From positions 3,658,001 to 3,722,000 of the forward strand of contig JAPFFF010000002.1 in assembly GCA_039105265.1 (NCBI GenBank): DNA of 64,000 bases, written 5' to 3'. The notes beneath the pieces are model-generated. The model made no database searches. It was given only the letters and a program-made list of their open reading frames with translations, and was not told where the DNA came from. This DNA is from Tritrichomonas musculus. Taxonomy: Eukaryota; Parabasalia; Tritrichomonadida; Tritrichomonadidae. Positions 1 to 9,912 of this stretch are shown here, piece after piece; position 1 is the first letter of the stretch; the number at the start of each line of letters is the position of its first letter. The translations under genes were made by a program, and so were the position numbers.

Positions 1-1598
1 AATGAGTAGTGGTTAATATTCTTTATGTTTGAAGGAATCAAAGCGTAGTCAATATCGCGAGAAGCAAAGACTAGATTGTCATAAAAATCATTATTCAAAT
101 TTGACTTGCCAACGATCAATTTTTCATTCAAATTTGAATGAGAAAAAAATCTATTTTGAGGTGAAATTAAAATGTGAACAAACTTTGATGTAAAAGCACA
201 CCAGCCTTCTTTTAATTCCCTCAAATTTGGAGGGAAAGTGAGTTCTTCAATTGGCGAATAAGAGAACGAATGCTCGTCAAAAGAGAGAAGATCAGAATCA
301 TCAGCGAAATCAACTTTAAAGTGAGAAAAAATCTCAGAAAAAGCATTTTCACCAATAGTTGTAAGATGACGTGGAATGACCAACTTTTCAAGCATTGAAT
401 GTGAAAAAGCTTCCTTTCCAATTGTTCTCAATTTTGAGTCATTTTGAAAGATTACTTGTTGAAGAGTGTCACAGTGGAAGAAGGCATGTTCCTCGATTGT
501 TGTAACACTAGATGGAATAGAAATAGATTCAATTGCAAGAACAGAAAATGATTCTTTACTAATTTTGTAAATTTCTGAATTATCTTCGAATTCAATCTGT
601 GAAAGACAAAGGCACCTACAAAATGTAAACTCATCAATGAGTTTAACGTGACGAGGAATGATAATTTTCTCGATTGATGAAAAAGAAAAGGCGAATTGAC
701 CAATTGCATATAATTTTGAATTTCTCTCAAACTCAATGGTTGTCAAATTTTGGCACTGGTGAAAAGCAAAAGAACTGATTTCTGTGATATACGATGGAAT
801 TATAGCTTTTTTTATATCTCGACAAGCAAAGAATAAAATTTCATAAAAAGAATCACTTTCATTCCTCTTTTTAGCAATCAATTTTTTATCGTTGTCAATA
901 TATTTAAATGTCTGGTTTAGTGGTGAAATTGAAAGTTCATTCAAATGCCATGTAGATGAGCACCATCCATCTTTTATTTCAACAACTTTTTCTGGTATTG
1001 TTATTTTTCTAATCGATGAGGTTAAAAAAGCGTTTTTTTCAATCAACCGAAGTTCCGAATTTTCTGAAAAATCTACAAATTGTAGATTCATACAACCAGA
1101 AAAGGCGAATGAATCTATCTTTTGTATTGTTGATGGAATAATGGCTCTTTCTATGTCACGACATGCAAAAACAAGAATGTCATAATAATCAATATTTGAT
1201 TGTGATTTACCTAGTACCATTTTTTCATCTAAAATTGAAAAGTATTTGTTTTTTGGTGATATAAAAACCTGTTTCAAACGCCATGTGAAAGCACACCAAT
1301 CTTCCTTCAATTCTTTTAAACTTGATGGTATAGATATTTGTGTGAGTGATGAGCAAGAAAAAGCTTCTTCTTCGATAGTCTGAACTTCTGAATCTTCTGG
1401 AAATGAAATTGATGAAATATTATTATTATTTTTGAATGTTCCTTTCGAAATAATTGTGATATTGAATTCTTGAGATTCGTACCAAATCGAACGCGGAATA
1501 ACAATTTTGCCTTGTACTTTTGGAGAAAAAACTGTTTTTGCAATGTGGTTGCTAAAATCAATTTCAAAAGATAACCCATCACTATTTGTATTTTTCAT
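1..1598 (-). CDS. BspA-like leucine-rich-repeat protein (3' end beyond window)
   Basis: The minus-strand frame starts at the ATG whose complement is 1596-1598 and stays open to base 1, so the C-terminus lies outside the window. The translation is a string of TpLRR/BspA-type repeats of the form IPxxVxxIxExAFxxCxxLxxIxFExxS, for example IPSSVTTIEEHAFFHC and IPRHLTTIGENAFSEI. A larger unit recurs as well: a GWCxxTW/GWCAFT segment followed by ISPxN and then FACRDIxxAIIPS. BspA-like proteins form large families in trichomonads and many are surface proteins that bind host or bacterial targets. No signal peptide is visible at this N-terminus (MKNTNSDGLSFEIDF), so the location is unknown. The gene diverges from the RING/UBR gene across only 115 bp. 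Confidence 0.82.
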   Translation of the reverse strand, partial: MKNTNSDGLSFEIDFSNHIAKTVFSPKVQGKIVIPRSIWYESQEFNITIISKGTFKNNNNISSISFPEDSEVQTIEEEAFSCSSLTQISIPSSLKELKEDWCAFTWRLKQVFISPKNKYFSILDEKMVLGKSQSNIDYYDILVFACRDIERAIIPSTIQKIDSFAFSGCMNLQFVDFSENSELRLIEKNAFLTSSIRKITIPEKVVEIKDGWCSSTWHLNELSISPLNQTFKYIDNDKKLIAKKRNESDSFYEILFFACRDIKKAIIPSYITEISSFAFHQCQNLTTIEFERNSKLYAIGQFAFSFSSIEKIIIPRHVKLIDEFTFCRCLCLSQIEFEDNSEIYKISKESFSVLAIESISIPSSVTTIEEHAFFHCDTLQQVIFQNDSKLRTIGKEAFSHSMLEKLVIPRHLTTIGENAFSEIFSHFKVDFADDSDLLSFDEHSFSYSPIEELTFPPNLRELKEGWCAFTSKFVHILISPQNRFFSHSNLNEKLIVGKSNLNNDFYDNLVFASRDIDYALIPSNIKNINHYS

Positions 1599-1713
1599 TT
1601 ATTCGATGTAATTTAGAAAAAATTCAAAAATCTCTGAAAATTTTGAATATATAAAATTTTCTGCTACATTTTTTGAATGTTTTTAAAAAAATGCTTATAT
1701 TTAGCAATTCACT
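1599..1713. promoter_or_regulatory. Short divergent intergenic region
   Basis: Only 115 bp separate the start codons of the BspA-like gene (minus) and the RING/UBR gene (plus), so both promoters must fit here or overlap the coding sequences. On the plus side the sequence TCACTATG (1709-1716) overlaps the start codon and fits the trichomonad initiator pattern TCAYW. I see no comparable motif on the minus side. Promoter function is inferred. Confidence 0.45.
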
Positions 1714-3123
1714 ATGGATAAAGAATCTTTAGAAGCACTTCTTGATAACATAATATGTCCTATTTGTTATCTTGCTATGATTCCATCATCTAGAGCTCCT
1801 ATGATTATTCCTGGATGTGGACATACAATATGCGAAGTATGTTTGAAAAAACTACACGATTGTCCTTTTTGCCATAAAGTCATTGATGACCCAGTGAGAA
1901 ATGTATCACTACTTCAAATTATCGATGAGTTGGAACATCGAAATTTAATACCACTCAAGCTTAATCCTCCCCCTCCAGCAAATAATAAGCTCATACCAAA
2001 AATTGAGCCGATATGTACTTTTTTTGCGTCAGGAGATAAATGTATAGATCAGAAAGTATATCAATGTCGGACTTGTGGTACTAATGAAAATATAAACTTG
2101 TGTGAAACTTGTGCTCATGTCTGTCATAAAGGCCATGACGTTTTCTTGGTGGAAAGTTCAAATAATTTTTCGTGTGATTGTCAAAAAAATTCTAAATGTA
2201 AATGTTTACTCACAGCAGATGTCAAATGTACGTATGAACTAACATATAGTGTTCCTATAGACCAACCAATGTTTCAATGCATTGACTGTCATGTTATAGG
2301 TGATGATTACATATGTCAAAACTGTGCTGCTAGATGCCATTATGGGCATAATTTAAAATATTTTGGAAATATCAAAAATCAGGTTTGTCATTGTTTAGAT
2401 CAAAGTTTTTGTCAGATTTCTAGTAGAAAGCCAACTTGTTCATTTTTATTATCAGGAAAAAAATTTATCAAGCAGCCATGGTATCATTGTAAAACTTGTG
2501 GGCTTGTTGATATTCATGGTTGCTGTGCCATTTGTGCTCATTATTGTCACAAAGATCACGATATTGAATATGGTGGTGTTAAAGAAGCTTGCTGTTGTTG
2601 TGATTGTACAAAGAATCTTAATAGCAAATTAAAGATTCTGAAGTTTGGAAGCTATGATTACCTTACCCACTGTACGAATTTCGGTTTTGATCACATTGGT
2701 CAATCAAAAGAACAGAGAATGTACTATTGTCATACATGTGGAATTGCTGATCCATTCGGTATTTGCGAAGCATGCGCTATAAACTGTCACATAAATCATT
2801 CAATCGAATATGCTGGAAATCAAAATTTCTCTTGCTTTTGTTTCAATTCTTGTAAATGTCAAATGATGAATATACCAATTCTTCATAATAATAAAATTAA
2901 ATGTGACAGACTTGTACTTACTCAAGAAGATGTTTCTGCTTGCTACACTTGTTTATTATGTGATAAATCAGGGAAAAATAAATTATGCGAAACTTGTGCG
3001 CTCAAAAAGCATTTGAATCATGATATTCACTTAATTGGTTATATGAAATTTGATTGTAGTGAAAATAAAAAAGTTTCTCGGAAGAAAATATCATATTTCA
3101 AACCAAAGTGTTCTCCTGTATAA
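1714..3123 (+). CDS. RING finger protein with five UBR-box-like zinc fingers
   Basis: A 469-residue protein. Residues about 15-54 form a RING finger (CPICYLAM...CGHTICEVCLKKLHDCPFC), the signature of E3 ubiquitin ligases. It is followed by five cysteine/histidine-rich modules at about 101-157, 171-227, 241-297, 320-384 and 397-448. Each has the spacing of a UBR box: CxF, then YxCxTC, then CExCAxxCHxxH, then CxC. UBR boxes bind basic N-terminal residues (N-degrons) in UBR1-type N-recognins, which normally have one box in a very large protein. Five tandem boxes with a RING in under 500 residues is an unusual, compact arrangement. Substrate choice is unknown, and some boxes may only be structural. 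The start is supported by an initiator-like TCACTATG overlapping the ATG. Confidence 0.8.
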   Translation: MDKESLEALLDNIICPICYLAMIPSSRAPMIIPGCGHTICEVCLKKLHDCPFCHKVIDDPVRNVSLLQIIDELEHRNLIPLKLNPPPPANNKLIPKIEPICTFFASGDKCIDQKVYQCRTCGTNENINLCETCAHVCHKGHDVFLVESSNNFSCDCQKNSKCKCLLTADVKCTYELTYSVPIDQPMFQCIDCHVIGDDYICQNCAARCHYGHNLKYFGNIKNQVCHCLDQSFCQISSRKPTCSFLLSGKKFIKQPWYHCKTCGLVDIHGCCAICAHYCHKDHDIEYGGVKEACCCCDCTKNLNSKLKILKFGSYDYLTHCTNFGFDHIGQSKEQRMYYCHTCGIADPFGICEACAINCHINHSIEYAGNQNFSCFCFNSCKCQMMNIPILHNNKIKCDRLVLTQEDVSACYTCLLCDKSGKNKLCETCALKKHLNHDIHLIGYMKFDCSENKKVSRKKISYFKPKCSPV

Positions 3124-3269
3124 TTATTATTCTTTAAACTTTTGATTATTGCTATTAATTCCATTTTGGTTTTTATATGATAACTCATATTTATAAATTC
3201 GTGAAAAAAAGAATAAAACTACTTAATTATTTTTTTAAATATTTTATCTCTTATTTCAATGTTTGAAAA

Positions 3270-3341
3270 TCTCTTGTAGTGTAGTGGTTATCACATGGGA
3301 CTCTGAATCCCGGAATGGAGGTTCGATTCCTCCCAAGAGAA
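3270..3341 (+). tRNA. tRNA-Gln (anticodon CTG)
   Basis: A full cloverleaf can be drawn. The 7-bp acceptor stem pairs TCTCTTG with CAAGAGA and is followed by the discriminator A. The D arm contains AGTGGTTA. The anticodon stem TGGGA/TCCCG encloses the loop CTCTGAA with anticodon CTG, which reads CAG (glutamine). The T arm contains GGTTCGATTCC. No intron is seen and CCA is not encoded. A run of eight T follows directly, as expected for RNA polymerase III. Confidence 0.95.
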
Positions 3342-3349
3342 TTTTTTTT
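3342..3349 (+). terminator. RNA polymerase III terminator of tRNA-Gln
   Basis: Eight consecutive T residues begin directly after the discriminator base of the tRNA, the standard Pol III stop signal. Confidence 0.8.
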
Positions 3350-3416
3350 AAACAAATTATTAAATATCAAAAAAAAAAGTATATTAAATGGTATTATTTA
3401 TTCTATTAAATCAAAT

Positions 3417-4442
3417 CTAATTAGGTTTTGTATATTCTAAGTTTTCCCAAAATGTGTGGTCAATGCAATTGCTTTGTGGATTCATACTTTGCTCTATTTC
3501 ATGCATCTTTTCAATATTTCTTTGTTGGTCAACCAGATTATTGGTTTTGCTTAAATCTTCTTGGCTTGAGCCACTATATGACATGTCCTTCATAGATTTG
3601 TCATTCTCTTTGAATTTCTGCTCTGTATCATTTGTCATGTTTGCCTCACTGAATTGTGATTTGGAAAAGCTTAATGACTCCACTGACTCAATAAGATTCT
3701 CAAGCGATCCTTCTGTCAATGAATTAAAATTGGAATCATAAAATACTGAATCACCTCTTTCATCAGGAATTGATTCCCAAACATATTCTGTATAATTGAA
3801 GCCTTCATCAGTAAGTAAGCAATAAACTGAATTATTGAACTTGAGTAAAACTGAGTAATGATTAGCCCTGAAATAAATTGCAATTTCATTGTTTTGAAGG
3901 GCCTTTTTAATACTTTGAATACCATATTTGGTTGTTTGTTTTTTAACTTCTTCATTCCATTCTTTAATGAAATCTTTTTTCTTTGATACAGCTAAGTTAT
4001 CTTTTTCATCATTTTCATTTTCACATAATTGAATTTGGAAAGCATCGTAATCATACTTTGATATTTCTTGAAACATTGGTAAAATGGGGTCGCAAACAAT
4101 AGAATGAACCATTTTCAGATTTAGAAGATTTAAGAAGTCTGGATAACCCTTAAATTTTGTGCAATCTGTAAAAAAAGGATTAATATCATATCCGTAAATT
4201 AAACCATCTAATTCTGGTAATTTGTTATTTAATTTCTGCAAGATATGAACAATCGAACTTAATGTATATTGACTGTTTTCAAGTGTGATCTCTCCTTTTA
4301 AGATAAGTGCATTGACAATAGCGATTAGCATGCATGGACCATTAAAATCTTGTGATAATATTTTGATATTTTTGTCCATTGGCCTGTAAAATATATTTCT
4401 TGTTCCAAAAACAACATTAGTTTCGTCGCTATAAGCTTGCAT
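3417..4442 (-). CDS. MINDY-family deubiquitinase
   Basis: A 341-residue protein with the MINDY (DUF544/FAM63) catalytic signature. QDFNGPCMLIAIVNALIL at residues 31-48 supplies the oxyanion glutamine (Q31) and nucleophile cysteine (C37), and RANHYSVLLKF near residues 192-202 supplies the catalytic histidine (H195), followed by LLTDEGF. MINDY enzymes cleave lysine-48-linked ubiquitin chains, usually from the distal end. The last 100 residues are polar and low in complexity (SLSFSKSQFSEANMTND...), likely disordered. With the RING/UBR gene upstream, this makes two ubiquitin-pathway genes separated by a tRNA, which may be chance. The ATG at 4440-4442 is the first in frame. Confidence 0.82.
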   Translation of the reverse strand: MQAYSDETNVVFGTRNIFYRPMDKNIKILSQDFNGPCMLIAIVNALILKGEITLENSQYTLSSIVHILQKLNNKLPELDGLIYGYDINPFFTDCTKFKGYPDFLNLLNLKMVHSIVCDPILPMFQEISKYDYDAFQIQLCENENDEKDNLAVSKKKDFIKEWNEEVKKQTTKYGIQSIKKALQNNEIAIYFRANHYSVLLKFNNSVYCLLTDEGFNYTEYVWESIPDERGDSVFYDSNFNSLTEGSLENLIESVESLSFSKSQFSEANMTNDTEQKFKENDKSMKDMSYSGSSQEDLSKTNNLVDQQRNIEKMHEIEQSMNPQSNCIDHTFWENLEYTKPN

Positions 4443-5118
4443 TTTGCTTAATTAAAATGAAATGAAATTTGAAAAAAATTGTGATGTTTTTAAGAATTAT
4501 TTGAATATGAGAAAAATTACCAATTCAAAAAATCAAAACTCAAATAATTATTTGAATTTTTTATATGGTGTCAGTTTTTCAATTTTTGAGGAAAAAAAAA
4601 TTCTGAAAATATCGTCATCGGAGATTTTGAAAACTTTCAAAAATATAAATTGGTTTGATTTTTAAAATTCTATAACAAATTGAGCTCTTTTTTCAAAAAA
4701 TGGAATTCCAGAATAGTTTTTTTAACAAAGCAAAATTGATTACTCATAACTAATATTGCATAAAAGAAAAATCAAAAGAAAAGTCATTTCTGAATAAATT
4801 TTTCACATGTAAATTTTAGGTGAAAATAGTTTTGAAATTTTTCAATTATTTTTTCAGTTATTTTCTATCTTTAATTAGTCGCTTAAAATTCATATGTTTA
4901 TCTTGAAATTTGCCCAATTAAAAAAATATTTATTGCATTTTTATGAGTTTATTATAAACCGTTTATAAATAGTTTAAGAAAAAAATGGAAATAATGAATT
5001 ATGTTCGTTTAAAATTTGAATGGTCTTTAATAAAAAGTTTCTTTTGATTATTCGAATTTGACTATATTAAACTTTTTCAATGATTATATGTTTAATTTTA
5101 AACAGCTTTTGCCTAAAA
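4443..5118. other. AT-rich intergenic region
   Basis: About 680 bp between the divergent MINDY and tubby-like genes. Only a short low-complexity frame (4462-4665) is present, and it shows no recognisable protein pattern, so I do not call it a gene. The promoters of both neighbours should lie here. Confidence 0.6.
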
Positions 5119-7032
5119 ATGGCACAACGCCAACCAATCAGACCAAACAACCTACGTTCTCCTGTTTATTCACGTGCGCGTGGTGGTCCTTCATGGAGGG
5201 CCACTCCAAATCGAACCCCGCTTCAAGATCAACAACAACGCAAAATCCAGCCTGTGGTTATTAATGATTATGATTATAGTTATAGTGATTCTTTATCAGA
5301 TGATGAAAATATTCAAGTAGTTAAAGTTTCAAGTAATAATAAAAAAGCTGCAAATCTTTTAAATGATTATTCAAGTGACGATGATATTGTAAACGTAAGC
5401 AAAAAGATTGATCAAAATATAAAAAAAAATGTTCAGACAATTAAATCTTCAGATGAATACGATTCGTATTCAAATTATTCTGATTCATATTCTGTCCCTT
5501 CACCACCGAATAAAACACCAAATTTATCAAAGAGAAACTTAAATGAAACGAGTTTTGCACCTCAGAAAAATCAAATTCCTAATACTCAGCCAGTTGAAAA
5601 AAATAAATTTGTTCGACGTAATATTAGTAACATCAATAGAACACCGGAAAATAGACTCCCGGAAGAAAAAAATGTTCAGTACAATCAAAATGACCATCGT
5701 GAAACTGAAAACGATTTAAATAATCAAACCTCAAATAATCAAAGAAAAAAAAGAAGAGTGATAAGGGAAAATCATTCTGAACAGAAAATTCTAAAGCAGC
5801 CTAATTTGGTGAATAATGCAGATGATACTAATATAAGTAGAAATATCGAAAGCAATCTTAATGTTCAAAATAATAATAATGTTCAAAATAATAATAATGT
5901 TCAAAATAATAATAATGTTCAAAATAATAATAATGTTCAAAATAATAATAATGTTCAAAATAATATCGCTAATGGTGCCATTATTAGTACTAGTAATTAC
6001 AATAATGGTGTTAATAATAATAACAACCCCAATACCAATCTTCCACCAGCTTCCAACCTTTCTAAACTTGATGATAAATTTCATCATTTCACTGTTACTC
6101 GAGAAATTGGTAAATTAGGTAGACTAAAAACTCATCTTTTTACGAACAAGTCAAAAGTTTATATTCGTTCAAAGGACAAAAAAAATATTGACCGCAAAGT
6201 TCTTCATTATTTCGCTGGTGAGCCAAATTTTCTTAATCCATCAGAAGTTAATGTCATTTCTAGAAAGCACTCTGACAAATTTTCTATTGACGAATCCATT
6301 GCTTATCTTAAATGGAATAAAAAGCTTACTCGTTTTGCACTTTATTGTCCTCAAGTAAAAGATTTTCGAGATGATAGGCGTGGTGAACTTCTTGGTGCAT
6401 ATGTTGATACAAACTCTGATAAAATGAATGTTCAACATGGCGATGTTGCCACAAAATCTTATTTAATATTTACTGTAGTCATACCATCAGATCAAAAACC
6501 GGTTTATCCTATATCCGAAAGGCTGACATTAGTTGAAATGGCAAAAGCTTATAGTGAAATTTCAAATGTTTCAATAAAGAAAGCTTCTTCTTCTCCATTA
6601 AATAAAGTGAAAAAGAGTAAAAAGAAAGGCTTTAGAAGAGAATCTGAGATTAATATGAATGAAACAGCGAATTCTCAAACTAGCATGCCAAATGAATCAA
6701 ACATAGCATCATCTGGAAGCTTTTTTAATGGTAACAATCAAAATACTAATTCAAATATTCAAGCATCTCGAAAAATCGATCCTAGATTCATAAAACTTGT
6801 TCAGAGTGACTTAGAAAATATTCCTGAAGAAGAATTAGGAAATATTTTTTATCAAAAAAGTGCTAAAAATTTTGCATTTGTTGATGAATCAACTGGAAAG
6901 CCTCTGTTTTTGTTCTTTAAGTCTTCGAAAAATGCTTACTCAATAAAAGTCAGGCCACCAATGCTTCCACTCCAAGCTCATGCACTTGCTGTCATTATTT
7001 TGAAACGAAACATGCAATGGCAATTTGTATAA
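5119..7032 (+). CDS. Disordered protein with possible tubby-like C-terminal domain
   Basis: I place the start at the ATG at 5119 (MAQRQPIRPNN); an in-frame ATG at 5080 would add thirteen residues of intergenic-like sequence. The first 315 residues are rich in N, S, D and K and look disordered. They include six near-perfect copies of an NVQNNN hexapeptide (18-bp units, about 5859-5962). The C-terminal 310 residues look folded: FHHFTVTREIGKLGRLKTHLFTNKSKVYIRS, with the frame ending MLPLQAHALAVIILKRNMQWQF. This ending resembles the SPFQAFAIxLSxF helix that closes tubby domains, and the beginning resembles their opening strands, but the match is by eye only. If correct, it may bind phosphoinositides. 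Function is otherwise unknown. Confidence 0.7.
   Translation: MAQRQPIRPNNLRSPVYSRARGGPSWRATPNRTPLQDQQQRKIQPVVINDYDYSYSDSLSDDENIQVVKVSSNNKKAANLLNDYSSDDDIVNVSKKIDQNIKKNVQTIKSSDEYDSYSNYSDSYSVPSPPNKTPNLSKRNLNETSFAPQKNQIPNTQPVEKNKFVRRNISNINRTPENRLPEEKNVQYNQNDHRETENDLNNQTSNNQRKKRRVIRENHSEQKILKQPNLVNNADDTNISRNIESNLNVQNNNNVQNNNNVQNNNNVQNNNNVQNNNNVQNNIANGAIISTSNYNNGVNNNNNPNTNLPPASNLSKLDDKFHHFTVTREIGKLGRLKTHLFTNKSKVYIRSKDKKNIDRKVLHYFAGEPNFLNPSEVNVISRKHSDKFSIDESIAYLKWNKKLTRFALYCPQVKDFRDDRRGELLGAYVDTNSDKMNVQHGDVATKSYLIFTVVIPSDQKPVYPISERLTLVEMAKAYSEISNVSIKKASSSPLNKVKKSKKKGFRRESEINMNETANSQTSMPNESNIASSGSFFNGNNQNTNSNIQASRKIDPRFIKLVQSDLENIPEEELGNIFYQKSAKNFAFVDESTGKPLFLFFKSSKNAYSIKVRPPMLPLQAHALAVIILKRNMQWQFV
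5859..5962 (+). repeat. 18-bp tandem repeat encoding NVQNNN
   Basis: Six copies of AATGTTCAAAATAATAAT lie head to tail inside the coding sequence. The unit is a multiple of three, so copy-number change keeps the frame. It is likely to vary in length between strains. Confidence 0.85.
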
Positions 7033-7227
7033 ATATTATATTGTTTTATTACTTCTGACCAAAACTAAAATTGTGTAATATATTGATACTAAAACCTTTT
7101 TTTTTTTTTTTTTTTTAATATGATGCAACTCTACTCTTAAAGATATCTCATTTGTTTCATTTATAATTATATTTCTAATTCACTATTTATTTGGCCTTTG
7201 GTTATCGTTTTTTTTATAAAATTATAA

Positions 7228-8316
7228 ATGTTAAATATATCAATTTTGTTTTTAACAAAGATTTATGATTTCCATCATTCATCTCTGGCATCCTCTTTCT
7301 TCATCAAAGGGCAAAACAACTATAACAATTTTTCATTATCAAATTCAAAATTTAATTTTTTTTCTCAATCTTTGATTAAAGTTCATTCCATGCCTATCCA
7401 AAAACGAATATTTGTTCATAATTCGCTTTTTCAATATTTTCTCCGTTCCCCAATCAAAGTTCATAACAAAGATGAAAATAAAATTAAATTGTTTGAAGAT
7501 TTAACTTACAAAAATAAAAGATTCAAAATTAAAGGTGGTACATTAACCGTAATTCGTTGTATATTTTCAAACAATCAAGCTAAAAAAGGTGGTGGTCTCA
7601 ATGCAGAACATAATCTTTGTGTCAATCTTACAGACTGTGCCTTTTCTTCCAACATTGCTACATTTGGTGGTGGTTTTTATATTGAACAAGCTGATAGTGC
7701 ATCTCTTTCAAGAATTTTGATTCTAAATAATTCTGCTGAATATCTAGGTGGTTTATTCTTAGATGGAAATTTAGAAAGTTCAGAACTTTTTTCATATGTT
7801 GATAATTTAAATGCCACATTTAACAGTGCAAAAGAATGGACAGGAGGTGTGAGGTTTGATCATGGAGGAGGTTTTTTTATAAACTCTGTTATTTCTTTTA
7901 ATTCAGCACGAGTTTGTGGTGGATTTTTTGATCAATCCTGGAAACCCTCCAAAAGATTTATTCAATATGCTTTATTTCTAAATAATTCTGCAGCAGATAG
8001 AGTTGGAGCTTATTGTGCATTTCATATCATGCATCAAAGTAAGTTTGAAAATTGTATTTTTGTTAAGAATGAATGTAGTTCATCGTGTAGTTCGATCTTT
8101 ATTGAGTCGATTGATTCTGTTGTCGAGGTTGTCAATTGTTTTTTTGACGAATCAATAGAAAAATCGCTCAAAATGAAATTTGAGTTTTCAAAGTTTATAT
8201 TAGATGGAAATAGTACTTTTGATATTAATTTCGCCATTGATGATGTTCAATCAAAACTTATTATTGTTAATCCTAATACTCAAAATATGAAGCAAAAGTC
8301 AAAAAAAAGAAGATAA
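7228..8316 (+). CDS. Pmp-like parallel beta-helix protein
   Basis: A 362-residue protein with repeats of the chlamydial polymorphic-membrane-protein type, pairing FxxN with GGx motifs: FSNNQAKKGGGL, FSSNIATFGGGF, LNNSAEYLGGL, FNSAKEWTGGV, FNSARVCGGF and LNNSAADRVGAY. Such repeats fold as a right-handed beta-helix, and Pmp-like families are known in trichomonad genomes, where they are suspected adhesins. The N-terminus (MLNISILFLTKIYDFHH) is weakly hydrophobic and is not a convincing signal peptide. There is no C-terminal membrane anchor; the protein ends in a basic tail. It may therefore be a truncated family member. Start at the first ATG in frame. Confidence 0.72.
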   Translation: MLNISILFLTKIYDFHHSSLASSFFIKGQNNYNNFSLSNSKFNFFSQSLIKVHSMPIQKRIFVHNSLFQYFLRSPIKVHNKDENKIKLFEDLTYKNKRFKIKGGTLTVIRCIFSNNQAKKGGGLNAEHNLCVNLTDCAFSSNIATFGGGFYIEQADSASLSRILILNNSAEYLGGLFLDGNLESSELFSYVDNLNATFNSAKEWTGGVRFDHGGGFFINSVISFNSARVCGGFFDQSWKPSKRFIQYALFLNNSAADRVGAYCAFHIMHQSKFENCIFVKNECSSSCSSIFIESIDSVVEVVNCFFDESIEKSLKMKFEFSKFILDGNSTFDINFAIDDVQSKLIIVNPNTQNMKQKSKKRR

Positions 8317-9068
8317 ATTTGTTGTTTGTAAATAAAATATTATATTGTGTATTTTGATTTTATTATTTGTTATATATAAAGTGTTTTGCATATTAAATTC
8401 ACTTTTCAAATCCAACTTTAAATAATAAAAATGAATAATTTGTAATTATTAATTTAAAATAGTAATAATATTTATTTTTATATTGTTTGGAAAATCAAAT
8501 AAAAAGAATTATATTTTATGACCAAAGATTGATTTACTTCTTGTGATATTCAAAAATGATAAAATTAATTAGATGATGTTTCTATGGTTGATTTCTATCT
8601 TGTAGCTTTTCTCCTAGATTGTAAAACAAAATATTGAATATTGAAATATGGATAGAATAAAGTTTTTACAATTAGGCATCAAGATTAAAAAAGAAATAAT
8701 CTTAGTAAAATAATCTTTGTATATTATTTATATATAATAAAATTATTTTTTTATTAATAAATGATTTGTAAACAAAAATATTCTTGATTATCAGCCATAT
8801 CTTCAAAGATATAATTAGTTAATTTTTATACAAAAATTATATATATTCATTCAATTTACATTTTTAAACTCTCATTTTTTTCTTTGAAGACAATCAGATC
8901 GATTTCAATTTTTAAATTTCATTCAATTCAAATTTTTATTAATTCAATTTTTTGTATTAAAATAATTCAATATTTTATAAAAATTCAGGATAATGTTTAT
9001 CGGAATTGAATTTTGAGAATTTGATTTTTTTCTTTTAATATTTTTTATAAAAAAATTAAATTTATTTA
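8317..9068. other. AT-rich intergenic region
   Basis: About 750 bp of very AT-rich sequence with many short A and T runs. I see no gene, repeat or structured RNA in it. It should contain the 3' end of the Pmp-like transcript and the promoter of the phosphatase gene. Confidence 0.6.
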
Positions 9069-9686
9069 ATGACCACGAACCAGAAGCCATCGGAATCTTT
9101 AGAGTCAATTTTTACCAAATTTTTATTGCACAGAGTTAATGCAAAATATCCACCTGATTTTCCTCCTCCTCCAATAAATAAAAAGAAAACATTAATATTT
9201 GATTTAGATGATACTTTGATTCACAGTTCAGACACCCCTCCAAATCCAGGAATTGATTCATTCAAAACCGGAGTGCTAGGATTTTATGTATTCAAACGTC
9301 CTGGTTTGGACAAATTTATGGAAAAGTTTTCCAAAATATATGATATTTTTATTTTTACATCAGGAGATCGTGACTATGCAGATCCAATAATTAATGTCAT
9401 TTGTCCTTTTGTAGACCTACAACATCGTTTATATAGAAGTTCGTGCACAATAGAAAATAACAAAATTCACAAAGATATCGATGCATTTAAACGTCCAAAA
9501 AACAAAATTATTTTAATTGAAGATAATCCTGCAATAAAAAAAGACCATCCTGATAACACAATTATTGTGCCGAAATGGAATTTATCATCAAAAGATACCA
9601 TATTAATTGATTGGTTACCAAAAATCCTTGATAATTGTGCTAAATCGAGTGATGTTAGAGATATTATCAGAAATATCAAAGTTTAA
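9069..9686 (+). CDS. FCP1/SCP-like HAD phosphatase (NLI-interacting-factor family)
   Basis: A 205-residue, single-domain protein. IFDLDDTLIHSS has the HAD motif I DxDxT at D45 and D47. FIFTSGDRDYADPIIN supplies motif II, and IILIEDNPAIKK supplies the acidic motif IV. This matches small CTD phosphatases (SCP/FCP1-like), which dephosphorylate serine in RNA polymerase II C-terminal repeats or other targets. No BRCT domain is present, so it is the small SCP/Dullard-like form and not full FCP1. The N-terminus is polar, without a membrane segment. The substrate cannot be told from sequence. Confidence 0.85.
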   Translation: MTTNQKPSESLESIFTKFLLHRVNAKYPPDFPPPPINKKKTLIFDLDDTLIHSSDTPPNPGIDSFKTGVLGFYVFKRPGLDKFMEKFSKIYDIFIFTSGDRDYADPIINVICPFVDLQHRLYRSSCTIENNKIHKDIDAFKRPKNKIILIEDNPAIKKDHPDNTIIVPKWNLSSKDTILIDWLPKILDNCAKSSDVRDIIRNIKV

Positions 9687-9912
9687 TATTTACCATGTTT
9701 ATTTTTTATCTATTATGTATTTGAATTAAAGAGTTCGTTTTAAAAAATAGTTTATAAATTGTTTTTTATCTCAATAGAATCCCATCTAGTTTTAAAATTT
9801 AATTGGAAAAAAAATATAATAATTTTCATGCAAAACTCACAGAAATATAGGAATTGTAAATGTTCTAAAAAGGTTAGAGAAAAAATAGAAATAAATATGT
9901 AATGATTAATAT

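Noticed and set aside
221-1582. Several short frames on both strands between 221 and 1582
   Set aside because: They are other-frame shadows of the long BspA-like reading frame that runs off the left edge.
4462-4665. 67-residue plus-strand frame
   Set aside because: Low-complexity, AT-driven sequence without protein-like pattern; it starts inside the 5' region of the MINDY gene.
5791-6118. Isoleucine/methionine-rich frames on both strands in the repeat of the tubby-like gene
   Set aside because: They are shadows of the 18-bp repeat coding for NVQNNN.
7091-7118. Long T run after the tubby-like gene
   Set aside because: Plain homopolymer in AT-rich spacer; no tRNA or other Pol III gene precedes it, so I do not call it a terminator.
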